In this document: positions 27,096 to 35,275 of the stretch, piece by piece
How positions within the stretch are numbered: position 1 is the first letter of the stretch
Layout: each line of letters opens with the position of its first letter
Assembly: GCA_963745665.1 (NCBI GenBank)
Contig: CAVUYE010000001.1
Location: forward strand, 372,001-436,000
Length of the DNA stretch: 64,000 nt
Direction of reading: 5' to 3'
Origin: Bog-473 sp963745665
GTDB lineage: Bacteria > Actinomycetota > Acidimicrobiia > Acidimicrobiales > RAAP-2
Notes under the pieces: model-generated
What the model saw: the letters and a program-made list of their open reading frames with translations, nothing else
Databases searched by the model: none
What the model was told of the DNA's origin: nothing
Position numbers and translations under genes: made by a program

Positions 27096-28483
27096 TGCGG
27101 CGGCTCCGATCCCGAGCCCGATGCCGTGCGGCGGCGATAGCGCACCCGGCAAGGCTGCTGGAGCTGCACCACCAGCTTCGAGTGGTCGTTGCGGTAGGAG
27201 TCCAGCGGCTGCGCCGCCTCGAACTCCCACCCCTGGAGGAGCACCGAGAAGATCGCCTTCAGCTGCATCATGGCGAAGGCGGCGCCGACGCAACGGTGCC
27301 GCCCCGCCCCGAAAGGGATCCAGGTCCACGGGTTGGCCCGGTCCTCCTCCCGCGGCTCGAGGTAGCGCGAGGGGACGAAGGCGTCGGGGTCCGGGAAGTC
27401 CTCGGGAATCCGGTTGCAGATGGCGGGGCTGGCCGCGACGAACTTGCCGGCGGCAATCCGGTAGTCGCGGTAGGACAGCTCCTCCATGGCGACGCGCAGC
27501 AGCAGAATCAGCGGCGGGTGCAGCCGCAATGCCTCCTTGAGCGCCGACTCGAGGTGCGGGATCTCCCGCAGCGCCTGGAAGCTGACCTCCGAGCCGTCGG
27601 CGTAGAGCTGGTCCAGCTCGTTGTTCACAGCCTGCAGCTCGGCCGGATGGCGCAGCAGCTCAATGAGCGTCCAGGCCGCCGTGCCCGAGGTCGTGTGGTG
27701 GCCGGCGAACATCATGGAGATGAACATTCCCGTCACGGTGTCGGCGCTGAAGCGCGGCGTGCCGTCCTCCCCGCGGATCGACATCAAAATGTCGAGCAGG
27801 TCGGCCTCGCCGTCGGGCGCCGGCGGACCGGAGGCCCGGCGCTCCATGATGTTGCCGACCAGCTCGACCAGCTCCACCCGTGCCGCGTCGCGGCGGTGGA
27901 AGCTCTCGATGTCCGCGTAGGGATCGACGTAGGCAATCGGATCCGTTCCCTGTTCGAGGTCGCGGTAGAGCCGGGCGAAGCGGCCGTCCAGCTCGCTGCG
28001 GAAGCGCGGGCCGATGAGGCAGGCCGAAGACGTGTAGATCGTCAGCTCGGCGAACCACTCCAGCAGGTCGATCTCACCCTCGTCGTCCCAGCCCGCCACC
28101 ATCTGCTCCACCTCGTGCGAAATGGTGGCGGCGTGGCCGCGCATGAACTTGTCGCGCAGCGCCTGGTTGTGCAGCATCTCGCGGCGCCGCTCGGGCGGCG
28201 CGTCGAACACGACGCCCTTGCCGAAGATGGGCGTCATGAACGGGTAGGCCTCGGCCTGGTCGAGCTGCTCCTCGGGCGCCCGGAAGTAGAACTCATTGGC
28301 GTCGGCGCCCGTCAACAGCACGACGTCGCGCGTGGCCAGGGTGAACTCACCTACGTCGCCGCATTCGGCCCGCACGCGCGCCATCAGGCCGATGGGGTCG
28401 CGGCTGAGCTCGTCCAGGTGGCCGTTCTCGCCCTCCCCGCCCGAGACGCGCGGCGGTTCCCTCAACGTCGCCTCCGTCGTCAC
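27092..28483 (-). CDS. cyp51: Cytochrome P450 CYP51 (sterol 14-alpha-demethylase family)
   Basis: P450 of 463 residues that I recognise as CYP51. Blocks known from Mycobacterium tuberculosis CYP51 (Rv0764c, about 451 residues) are nearly intact: RVSGGEGENGHLDEL, AYPFMTPIFGKGVVFDA, ELTIYTSSACLIG, MFISMMFAGHHTTSGTAAW (I helix), ExxR in LKEALRLHPP, and the heme loop PFGAGRHRCVGAAFAMMQ with Cys ligand. CYP51 removes the 14-alpha methyl group of sterols. Bacterial CYP51s are few and their natural substrates uncertain. Start: GTG at 28483, overlapping the SDR stop (GTGA), with AAGGAG just upstream. Electrons probably come from the adjacent ferredoxin. Confidence 0.95.
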   Translation of the reverse strand: MTTEATLREPPRVSGGEGENGHLDELSRDPIGLMARVRAECGDVGEFTLATRDVVLLTGADANEFYFRAPEEQLDQAEAYPFMTPIFGKGVVFDAPPERRREMLHNQALRDKFMRGHAATISHEVEQMVAGWDDEGEIDLLEWFAELTIYTSSACLIGPRFRSELDGRFARLYRDLEQGTDPIAYVDPYADIESFHRRDAARVELVELVGNIMERRASGPPAPDGEADLLDILMSIRGEDGTPRFSADTVTGMFISMMFAGHHTTSGTAAWTLIELLRHPAELQAVNNELDQLYADGSEVSFQALREIPHLESALKEALRLHPPLILLLRVAMEELSYRDYRIAAGKFVAASPAICNRIPEDFPDPDAFVPSRYLEPREEDRANPWTWIPFGAGRHRCVGAAFAMMQLKAIFSVLLQGWEFEAAQPLDSYRNDHSKLVVQLQQPCRVRYRRRTASGSGSEPPQ

Positions 28484-29268
28484 CGTGCTCCTTCCGTACT
28501 GATCGGTGCTTCCGGCTGGACCTCCACGACGCTGAGGTGCGTCCCGCGCGGCGCTGCCACCGCGTGGGCGATGGCCGACGCCACACCCTCGGGGCTCAGC
28601 AACGCCATGTGGCGGACCAGGCCCCAGCGCGTCCACTCGGCCAACAGCTCGCCGGTGACGTCAGGGTCCCAGTCCATCCCCATGCCCGTCAGGGTCGGGC
28701 CGGGCCGCACGATCACGGCGCGCACCCCCGTGCCCTCCAGCTCCATCTGCAGCGCGGTGACGAAGCCCTCGAGCCCCCACTTGGAAGCCACATAGGCCGC
28801 CATGCGCGGTCGGGGGTGGGCCACAACGTCGGACGTCACGAAGATCAAGTCGCCCCGGCGGCGTTCCACCATGCCGGCGCCGAAAGCGCGCACCAGCTGC
28901 TGGGCTCCACCGATGTTGACGCGCAGGACCTCCTCGAAGTCCTCCGGGCTGGTCTCGAGTGCCGTCCCGGGCTGAATCTTGGCCGCGTTGGACACGAGGA
29001 CCTCCACCGGCCCGAACGCGGCGTCGGCCTCCTTGGCGAACCGCGTCACCGAGCCGCGATCCGCTAGGTCGAGGTGGCAGGCCACCGCCTCTCCCCCCTC
29101 GGCCCGGATGGATGCAGCCACTTCCTCGCACACCTCCACGCGGCGCGCCCCGAGCACCACGGGATGGCCCGCCCGGGCCAATGCCCGCGCCGCTTGGGCG
29201 CCGATGCCCGAGGAGGCGCCGGTCACCGCCGTCGGCCGGCGTTCGGGGTGAGGCTCGACGCGCGGCAT
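28480..29268 (-). CDS. Short-chain dehydrogenase/reductase (Rv0765c-like)
   Basis: NAD(P)-dependent oxidoreductase of 262 residues, classical SDR. The cofactor motif is TGASSGIGAQAARALARAG, the stabilising motif is VSNAAKIQPG, the active-site Ser is in FVTSDVVAH, and the catalytic YxxxK is YVASK. It lies between the two P450 genes, the place held by Rv0765c in mycobacteria. It could oxidise a hydroxyl introduced by a P450. The ATG overlaps the stop of the preceding P450 by one base (TGATG) and its own stop overlaps the CYP51 start. Confidence 0.9.
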   Translation of the reverse strand: MPRVEPHPERRPTAVTGASSGIGAQAARALARAGHPVVLGARRVEVCEEVAASIRAEGGEAVACHLDLADRGSVTRFAKEADAAFGPVEVLVSNAAKIQPGTALETSPEDFEEVLRVNIGGAQQLVRAFGAGMVERRRGDLIFVTSDVVAHPRPRMAAYVASKWGLEGFVTALQMELEGTGVRAVIVRPGPTLTGMGMDWDPDVTGELLAEWTRWGLVRHMALLSPEGVASAIAHAVAAPRGTHLSVVEVQPEAPISTEGAR

Positions 29269-30465
29269 CAGCGCAGCGTCACGGAGGTCGGCAGCGCGGC
29301 GAAGCCCCGCACGTTGATGGAGTGCACGCGCCGCATGCCCGCCGGGTCCACCTCGTAGTCCTTCACCCGCGCCCGCACCTCGGTCAGCGCGACCCGCGCC
29401 TCCATGCGTGCGAGCGCGGCCCCCATGCAGAAGTGGCGCCCGCTGCCGAAGCTGACCATGTCCTGGGTCCGGCGTTCGAGGTCGTACCGCTCGGAGTCAG
29501 GGAAGACGTCCTCGTCGCGGTTGGCCGAACCGAGCAGGAGCAGGATGCGCCGGCCCGCCTCAATGTCGACGTCCTGCACGCGCACCGGTTGGCTCGTCAC
29601 CCGGACCAGCATCTGCGTCGAGGTGTCGTAGCGCAGCGTCTCTTCCACCCAGTCGGGCACGCGGACCGGGTCGGCCAAGGCCTTGGCCCGCTGGTCCGGA
29701 TTGCGCCAGCCCCAGTACCAGGCGTTGCCGAGCAGCTTGGTCGTCGTCTCGTTCCCCGCCACCACCAACAGGAAGAGGAACCCGATCACCTCGTCGTCGG
29801 TCAGGCGGTCGCCGTCCATCTCGGCCTGCAGCAGCGACCAGGTCAGGTCGTCGTACTCGTGGCGCCGGCGGTCGGCCACCATCTCCGCGTAGTAACCGGC
29901 CAGGGTCAGCGCCGCGTCCAGCCCCTCCGCCGGTATGTCGGTCATCCCGTCCTCGCGGTGCAGCAGGAGGTCGGCCAGGCGCCGGATCTCGGCCCGGTCC
30001 GAGGCCGGCACTCCAACCAGTTCGGAGATCACGTCCATCGGCAAAAGTCCGGCGAAGTCGGCGATGAAATCGAACGATCCCGCCTCGAGCGCCGGCGTCA
30101 AATGGGCCACGGCCAGCGCGCGGATGTTGTCCTCCATGGCCGCCACCCGGCGTGGCGTGAAGCTCTTGCCCACAATGGAGCGCATGCGAGTGTGCCGGGG
30201 CGGGTCCATCGCGAGGAACGACATGGCGCGGTGCGCGTCGGGCCCGAAGGCGGCCGGGTCGAGGGTGACGCCGTAGGCGTTCGAGTAGTGGTCGACGTCG
30301 CGGAAGGCCGCCAGCACATCGGCATGGCGCGCGGTAGGCGAAGAAGTCGAGCTCCTCGTTGTAGAAGACGGGCGCCTCGGCACGCAGGCGGGCGTAGGTC
30401 GGGTACGGATCCTCGTGGATGCCGTAGTCGTAGGGGCTGTAGGCCAGCGGGGCCACCGTGGTCAC
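29268..30465 (-). CDS. Second cytochrome P450 of the cyp51 operon (CYP123-like position), one frameshift
   Basis: P450 of about 398 residues when joined. The N-terminus (GTG at 30465) reads YDYGIHEDPYPTYARLRAEAPVFYNEELDFFAY; the frame then shifts near 30330 and continues HADVLAAFRDVDHYS. The I helix is LLVVAGNETTTKLLGN, the ExxR motif is EETLRYD, and the heme loop is VSFGSGRHFCMGAALARME. In mycobacteria this place is held by CYP123 (Rv0766c); assignment to that subfamily would need an alignment. Its start overlaps the TetR stop (GTGA) and its stop overlaps the SDR start. The substrate is unknown. Confidence 0.85.
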
Positions 30466-31079
30466 GCCGCCGACGCCCCCGTGCCCGTCATGAGCGCGGC
30501 CGCCTCGGCCATCAGCGGCGGCACGGCGTCGAAGGCGAGGTGGCCCATGCCCGCGCTGAGCAACGCCCCGGTGTAGGTCACCTGCAGCACGTCGAGCACG
30601 CCCGGATCGACCCCGGCACCCAGAGCGGCGTCCAGACGGCGCGTGATCTCGGCGCCCAGCCGCGAACGCACGCGCTTCACGTCGGGGCCGTCCCCCAGCA
30701 GCGCCGTCGTGCAGACGGCGACGGCCGCCGACCCCATGGCGCCGAAGCCCATGGTGCGGGCGGTGTCGGCCACCCGGTCGGGCAGCGGCAGCGTCAGGTC
30801 GACCAGGCTCGGGGACGCCTGCGTGCGCCGCAAGAGGACTTCGGCCAGCAGGTGGTCCTTCCCCGAGAAATACGTGTAGGCCGTCGCAGGCGCCACTCCC
30901 GCCCGCTTGGCGATCGTCCGCACCGAGATCTCGGCGTAGGGCCGCTCCTCGGCCTCCTCGGCCGCAGCGGCGATCAGCCGCTCCATGACCTCGGCCTGGC
31001 GCTCGGAGAGATGGCGGCGCCCCGCGTGCACGGCCGGCGCGTCACGCCGATCCGCCTCGACGGCGTCGAACATGCTCAT
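30462..31079 (-). CDS. TetR-family transcriptional regulator of the cyp51 operon
   Basis: TetR-type repressor of 205 residues. The N-terminal helix-turn-helix (about 27-75) reads LSERQAEVMERLIAAAAEEA, ISVRTIAKRAGVAPATAYTYFSGKDHLLAEVL. The C-terminal ligand domain is variable. It occupies the position of Rv0767c in the mycobacterial locus. The start overlaps the stop of the upstream hypothetical gene (31076). A good operator candidate, an 18-bp dyad at 31823-31840, lies in front of that first gene, so it probably controls its own operon and possibly the divergent one starting at 32015. Confidence 0.9.
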   Translation of the reverse strand: MSMFDAVEADRRDAPAVHAGRRHLSERQAEVMERLIAAAAEEAEERPYAEISVRTIAKRAGVAPATAYTYFSGKDHLLAEVLLRRTQASPSLVDLTLPLPDRVADTARTMGFGAMGSAAVAVCTTALLGDGPDVKRVRSRLGAEITRRLDAALGAGVDPGVLDVLQVTYTGALLSAGMGHLAFDAVPPLMAEAAALMTGTGASAA

Positions 31080-31807
31080 CCGTCCGCGGCCGGCGGCACG
31101 TGCGGCGTCCCGTCCTTCATGTCGGGGAACGTGAAGGTGGCGGCGGTCGTCATGCGCGTGATCTTGGTGATGTCCTTCTCGGGCAGCGTCTCGGTCTCGT
31201 CCTCGATCACGATCTCCCAGCGGCAGTGCGGCACCCGGCCGGTCGGGACCCGCGGCGGACGGTGCACGTGCCGGATGTGCGCCTTGGGGTTGACCGCCTG
31301 CGCCGTCACGTCGAACGTCCCGTCCTCAATGTGATGGCACATGTTCGTCACCATCGCATCGCCGAACGGCTCGGCGTCCATCAGTGCGCCGCAGTAGGCC
31401 AGCTCGAAGTACCCGTGCCGCTCGTCGACCAGCTCGTAGTGCACGTCCATGTAATGGTGCGGGAAGCCGGGGTCGAGCTGCAGCACCTTGAAGATGGCCG
31501 AGACCCCGTCGCCCTCGACGCGCATGATCTGGCGCAGGCGGTCGCCGTAGACGGGGCTGGCCCCGGCCCACTCCTCGATGGCCAGCTCCTTGACCGCCTC
31601 GGCGCCGTACTTCATGCCGATGGCGGCGCACATGGACCGGTCCAGCAGGTGGACGATGAGCCCGTACTCGCGCACCAGCCTGACGAGGGCCTCCTTCGAG
31701 AGGTCCTCGTAGTCGAACCCGGGGTCGAAAGCGCCCGAGTAGTCGCCCCGCCCAGCCGCCACTGCCGGCCAGGCCGGCCCGGCCCCTGCCTCATTTTCGT
31801 CGGTCAT
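31076..31807 (-). CDS. Hypothetical protein, first gene of the cyp51 operon
   Basis: Protein of 243 residues that I cannot place in a family. It has no signal or membrane segment. The N-terminal half is helical (LVRLVREYGLIVHLLDRSMCAAIGMKYG); the C-terminal half is richer in strands and His/Cys (PHHYMDVHYELVDERHG, YFELAYCGALMD, MVTNMCHHIEDG, KAHIRHVHRPPR). The His/Cys clusters could bind metal, which is speculation. It is co-transcribed with the TetR, P450 and SDR genes (4-base overlap) and lies directly behind a candidate operator. Confidence 0.7.
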   Translation of the reverse strand: MTDENEAGAGPAWPAVAAGRGDYSGAFDPGFDYEDLSKEALVRLVREYGLIVHLLDRSMCAAIGMKYGAEAVKELAIEEWAGASPVYGDRLRQIMRVEGDGVSAIFKVLQLDPGFPHHYMDVHYELVDERHGYFELAYCGALMDAEPFGDAMVTNMCHHIEDGTFDVTAQAVNPKAHIRHVHRPPRVPTGRVPHCRWEIVIEDETETLPEKDITKITRMTTAATFTFPDMKDGTPHVPPAADG

Positions 31808-31822
31808 CGGTCCAAACTATAT

Positions 31823-31840
31823 TCCAGACAGTTGTCCGGA
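31823..31840. promoter_or_regulatory. Candidate TetR operator
   Basis: An 18-bp dyad, TCCaGACAGTTGTCcGGA, has eight of nine positions paired around a GT centre. It sits 16 bases upstream of the ATG at 31807 in the 207-base gap between divergent operons, in a local AT-rich patch (ACTATATT). Operators of TetR proteins are typically dyads of this length. A TetR gene lies in the operon it would control. Confidence 0.55.
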
Positions 31841-32014
31841 TCTAGGGTCCCCGCCCGGCGGGCCCGGCGAGGAGCTCGGCGTCGACCTCCCTCTCGCCAC
31901 CCTGGCCGAGCGACGCTGTGGCCGTATCTACGGGTTCGAGGGCGACATCTGATGTCGGTAGGGTCGGTCCGTGCCGGGAGAGAAGCGCAACGTCGTCACA
32001 GCAGAGGAGCGAGA

Positions 32015-32404
32015 GTGAGCGATCAAGAGGAGAGGCGCGCCGCCGGCATGGCCAAGATGCAGGAGGTCTACGGCTTCACCGTCGACCCCGCCGATCTCCC
32101 GGGCCGCTACATCGACGTCACCGTCGATCACCTCTTCGGGACTGTCTGGACCGACGACACTCTCGAGCTGCGGGACCGGCGCATGCTGACCATCGGCGTC
32201 CTGGCGGCGCAGGACAAGCCGGAGCTCCTCGAGATCCAGTTCGAGAACGCGCTCCGGCGCGGCGAGCTGACCGTCGACCAGGTCCGTGAGGTCGTCGTCC
32301 ATCTCACCCACTACATCGGCTGGCCCCTCTCCACGGGCGTCAGCGGAGCGGCGGAAAACGTCATCCGCCGCCACGCGGGCGCCGGCGACGACGTCGGGGC
32401 CTGA
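32015..32404 (+). CDS. Carboxymuconolactone decarboxylase (CMD/AhpD-like) family protein
   Basis: All-helical protein of 129 residues with the CMD core: LRDRRMLTIGVLAAQDKPELLEIQFENALRRGEL and VREVVVHLTHYIGWPLSTGVSGAAENVI. Members decarboxylate lactones or act as thiol peroxidases; this one lacks the CxxC of AhpD, so peroxidase activity is unlikely. The GTG at 32015 follows GAGGAG at a normal distance. Its stop overlaps the next start (TGATG). First gene of the rightward catabolic operon. Confidence 0.85.
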   Translation: MSDQEERRAAGMAKMQEVYGFTVDPADLPGRYIDVTVDHLFGTVWTDDTLELRDRRMLTIGVLAAQDKPELLEIQFENALRRGELTVDQVREVVVHLTHYIGWPLSTGVSGAAENVIRRHAGAGDDVGA

Positions 32405-33183
32405 TGCCCAGCCGGATCGAGGTCGAGGAGGCGGCACCGGGAGTCCGCGTCATCGCCTTCAACCGGCCCGAGGTCCGGAACGCCTTCGACACGGCCATGT
32501 ACCAGGAGGTGACCGCCGCCCTGCGCGCCGCCGACTCGGACGAGGCGGTCGGAGCCGTGGTGCTCACCGGCCGGGGCAGCGCTTTCACCTCCGGGCAGGA
32601 CCTGGCCGAGATGGCCGCCATCGCCACCGGGACCGCCGTCGAAGGCGCCGGACAGGGCTTCATGAGCATGCTGGAGTGCCTGATCGATCTCTCCGTGCCG
32701 ATGCTCGCCGCCGTCAACGGTGTCGCGGTCGGGCTCGGGTTCACCCTGCTGCCGCACTGCAACCTCGTCCTCGTCGACGCCGAGGCGCGCCTGCGCGTCC
32801 CGTTCGCCGAGCTGGGCGTGCCTCCCGAGGCGGCCAGCAGCGTCCTGTTCCCCGCGCTCATGGGCTGGCAGCAGGCGGCGCGGATCCTGCTCACCTCGGA
32901 CTGGGTCGGCGCGACCGAGCTGGTCGAGCTCGGCGTGGCCCTCAAGGTGTGCGAGGCCGGCACCGTGCTCGACGAGACGGTGGCCCTGGCGGCGCGCATC
33001 GCCGCGCACCCGCGGGCCGCCACCCGGGCCAGCACCTCGCTCGTGCGCGCCGCCCGCCGCGACGCCGTGGTCGAGGCCAACCGCCGCGAGCAGGCCGCCT
33101 TCGGCACGCTGCTCCGCACCGCAGTCGGGAGCGGCGCCCTGGCCGAGTTCGCCTCCCGGCCGGCCGTCTCCGACGGGACCTGA
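32404..33183 (+). CDS. Enoyl-CoA hydratase/isomerase family protein
   Basis: Crotonase-fold enzyme of 259 residues acting on acyl-CoA in the cytoplasm. Family blocks are IAFNRPEVRNAFDTAMYQE, VLTGRGSAFTSGQDLAEM (oxyanion hole), AAVNGVAVGLGFTLLPHCN (second oxyanion region) and RVPFAELGVPPEAASS with one candidate acid. Whether it is a hydratase or an isomerase cannot be told. It starts one base inside the CMD stop codon, so the two are translationally coupled. Confidence 0.9.
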   Translation: MPSRIEVEEAAPGVRVIAFNRPEVRNAFDTAMYQEVTAALRAADSDEAVGAVVLTGRGSAFTSGQDLAEMAAIATGTAVEGAGQGFMSMLECLIDLSVPMLAAVNGVAVGLGFTLLPHCNLVLVDAEARLRVPFAELGVPPEAASSVLFPALMGWQQAARILLTSDWVGATELVELGVALKVCEAGTVLDETVALAARIAAHPRAATRASTSLVRAARRDAVVEANRREQAAFGTLLRTAVGSGALAEFASRPAVSDGT

Positions 33184-33185
33184 CC

Positions 33186-34046
33186 GTGCGGATCGGCATC
33201 ACCGCCGCCCTGACCGACTGCGACCTGGCGCCGGCCGTCCTCGCCGCCGCCGTCGAAGACCTCGGCTTCGACTCCTTGTATCTACCCGAGCACACGCACC
33301 TTCCCGTGCAGGAGGACACACCCCCCGCCCTCGTCGAGGGCGTCCGGCTTGACGACTACAAGCGCTGCCTCGACCCCCTGGTCGCGCTGGCCACCGTCGC
33401 CGCCGTCACCACGCGCATCGGGCTGGGCACCGGGATTCTGCTGGCCGCCCAGCACGAGCCGATCCTGCTTGCCAAGCAGGTCGCGACGCTCGACCATCTC
33501 TCGGGCGGGCGGGTCACCCTCGGCGTCGGGTTCGGCTGGAACCGCACCGAGGCCGAGGACCACGGCATCGAATGGGGCCGCCGGCACGACGTGGTGCGTG
33601 AGCACCTCGCCGCCATGGAGGCCGTCTGGTCCGCCGACCAGGCTGAGTACCACGGCGAGTTCGTCGACTTCGGGCCGACGTGGTCCTGGCCAAAGCCCGT
33701 GCAGCAGCCCCGCGTGCGGACGCTCGTCGGTGGTGGCGCCAACGACGCGGTCTTCGCCGCCGTCGTGGAGAGCGCCGACGGCTGGATACCCATCGGCGGC
33801 AGCGGCCTGACCGCCGCCATCCCCAGGCTGCACGCGCTCGCCGCCGAAGCCGGGCGCGACCCGGCCGCCCTCGACGTCGTGCCCTTCGGCACCATCGCGG
33901 ACGAGGGCAAGCTGGAGCACTACGCCGGGCTCGGCATCACCGAGGTGGTGCTCCGGGTGCGGGCCGGCGGCGAAGCCTCCGTGCGGGCCGAGCTGGACTC
34001 GCTGGCACCGCTCGTCCCCTTCGCGGCCACACTGGAGTCACCATGA
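33186..34046 (+). CDS. LLM-class F420-dependent oxidoreductase
   Basis: Luciferase-like oxidoreductase of 286 residues. Marks are VRIGITAALTDCDLAP, GFDSLYLPEHTHLP, TRIGLGTGILLAAQHEP, TLDHLSGGRVTLGVGFGWN and TLVGGGANDAVFAA. It belongs to a different subgroup from the two paralogs at 965 and 16943, with an acidic EHTHLP loop. The GTG at 33186 starts two bases after the hydratase stop, and its own stop overlaps the next ATG. In this operon it could reduce or oxygenate a CoA-bound or free ring intermediate. Confidence 0.9.
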   Translation: MRIGITAALTDCDLAPAVLAAAVEDLGFDSLYLPEHTHLPVQEDTPPALVEGVRLDDYKRCLDPLVALATVAAVTTRIGLGTGILLAAQHEPILLAKQVATLDHLSGGRVTLGVGFGWNRTEAEDHGIEWGRRHDVVREHLAAMEAVWSADQAEYHGEFVDFGPTWSWPKPVQQPRVRTLVGGGANDAVFAAVVESADGWIPIGGSGLTAAIPRLHALAAEAGRDPAALDVVPFGTIADEGKLEHYAGLGITEVVLRVRAGGEASVRAELDSLAPLVPFAATLESP

Positions 34047-35275
34047 CCGACCCGATCGACACCACCCCCCGGCTCGGCAGCACCACGCCGCTCCCGAAGA
34101 TCATCAGCGTCGACGACCACATCGTCGAGCCGCCGCACCTCTGGGACACCTGGCTGCCGGCGCGCTACCGCGACCGCGGCCCCAGGGCCGAGCGCCGGGG
34201 CATCGGCGACATGGAGCACATCGGCGGCGGCACCTACCGCCAGACCTTCGACCCCGACGGGCCCCAGGCCGACTGCTGGGTCTACGAGGATCTCGTCTAC
34301 ATCAACAAGCGCCACGTGGCCGCCGTCGGCTTCGACCGCGACGACATGACGATGTCTCCCATCACCTACGACGAGATGCGCCCGGGCTGTTACGAGCCCC
34401 GCGCCCGCATCGCCGACAACGAGGCGAACTGGGTGGAGGCGAGCCTGTGCTTCCCGACCTTCCCGCGCTTCTGCGGCCAGACCTTCTTGGAGGCGAAGGA
34501 CAAGGAGCTGGCCGAGGCCTGCGTCGTCGCTTACAACGACTTCATGGTCGAGGAGTGGTGCGGCGACAGCGGCGGCCGATTGCTCCCGCTGTGCCTCATT
34601 CCGCTGTGGGACGCGGAGAAGGCGGCCGCTGAGGTCCGCCGGAACGCTTCCCGCGGCGTGCGCGCCGTCTGCTTCAGCGAGATCCCGCCACACCTCGGGC
34701 TGCCCAGCATCCACAGCGGCTATTGGGATCCCTTCTTCGCTGCCTGCGCGGAGACCGGAACCGTGGTCTCCATGCACATCGGCTCCTCCTCCAAAATGCC
34801 GGCGACGTCTGCCGACGCGCCCGTCGCCGTGGCGGCGTCGCTTTCCTTCGGCAACGCCATGTCGTCGCTGTGCGACTTCTTGTTCTCCGGCGTGTTGATC
34901 CGCTTTCCCGAGCTCGTCCTGGCCTACTCGGAAGGCCAGATCGGCTGGCTGCCCTACATCCTCGAGCGCGTCGACGACGTGTGGCGCGAGCACCGCGCCT
35001 GGGGCGGCGTGAAGGACACCATTCTCGAGCCGCCGTCCACCTATTTCCACCGCCAGGTCTACGGCTGCTTCTTCCGCGACCAGCACGGCCTGGACTCGCT
35101 CGACGTCATCGGCGCCGACCGCGTCACCTTCGAGACCGACTACCCCCACACCGACTCCACCTGGCCCGACACGCGGGCCGTGGCCGAAGAGCTGGTGCGC
35201 AACCTCTCCGACGAGGAGGTGTACCGGATCATGCGGGGCAACGCCATGACGATGCTCGGCCTGGAAGGACCGTGA
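34043..35275 (+). CDS. Amidohydrolase-2 family (ACMSD-like) metal-dependent hydrolase
   Basis: TIM-barrel hydrolase or decarboxylase of 410 residues. The first metal motif reads ISVDDHIVEPPHLWDTW, a variant common in actinobacterial members; later ligands are in VSMHIGSSS and FETDYPHTDSTWP. Relatives decarboxylate or hydrolyse ring-cleavage products. The ATG overlaps the stop of the LLM gene (ATGA), and the CoA-transferase starts at its stop. Four consecutive coupled genes suggest a pathway that opens and activates a cyclic or branched substrate. Confidence 0.88.
   Translation: MTDPIDTTPRLGSTTPLPKIISVDDHIVEPPHLWDTWLPARYRDRGPRAERRGIGDMEHIGGGTYRQTFDPDGPQADCWVYEDLVYINKRHVAAVGFDRDDMTMSPITYDEMRPGCYEPRARIADNEANWVEASLCFPTFPRFCGQTFLEAKDKELAEACVVAYNDFMVEEWCGDSGGRLLPLCLIPLWDAEKAAAEVRRNASRGVRAVCFSEIPPHLGLPSIHSGYWDPFFAACAETGTVVSMHIGSSSKMPATSADAPVAVAASLSFGNAMSSLCDFLFSGVLIRFPELVLAYSEGQIGWLPYILERVDDVWREHRAWGGVKDTILEPPSTYFHRQVYGCFFRDQHGLDSLDVIGADRVTFETDYPHTDSTWPDTRAVAEELVRNLSDEEVYRIMRGNAMTMLGLEGP

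Noticed and set aside
28959..31334. A 791-codon open frame on the plus strand
   Set aside because: It is antisense to the SDR, P450 and TetR genes, is full of Arg/His/Pro/Gly with no motif, and exists only because high GC removes stop codons.
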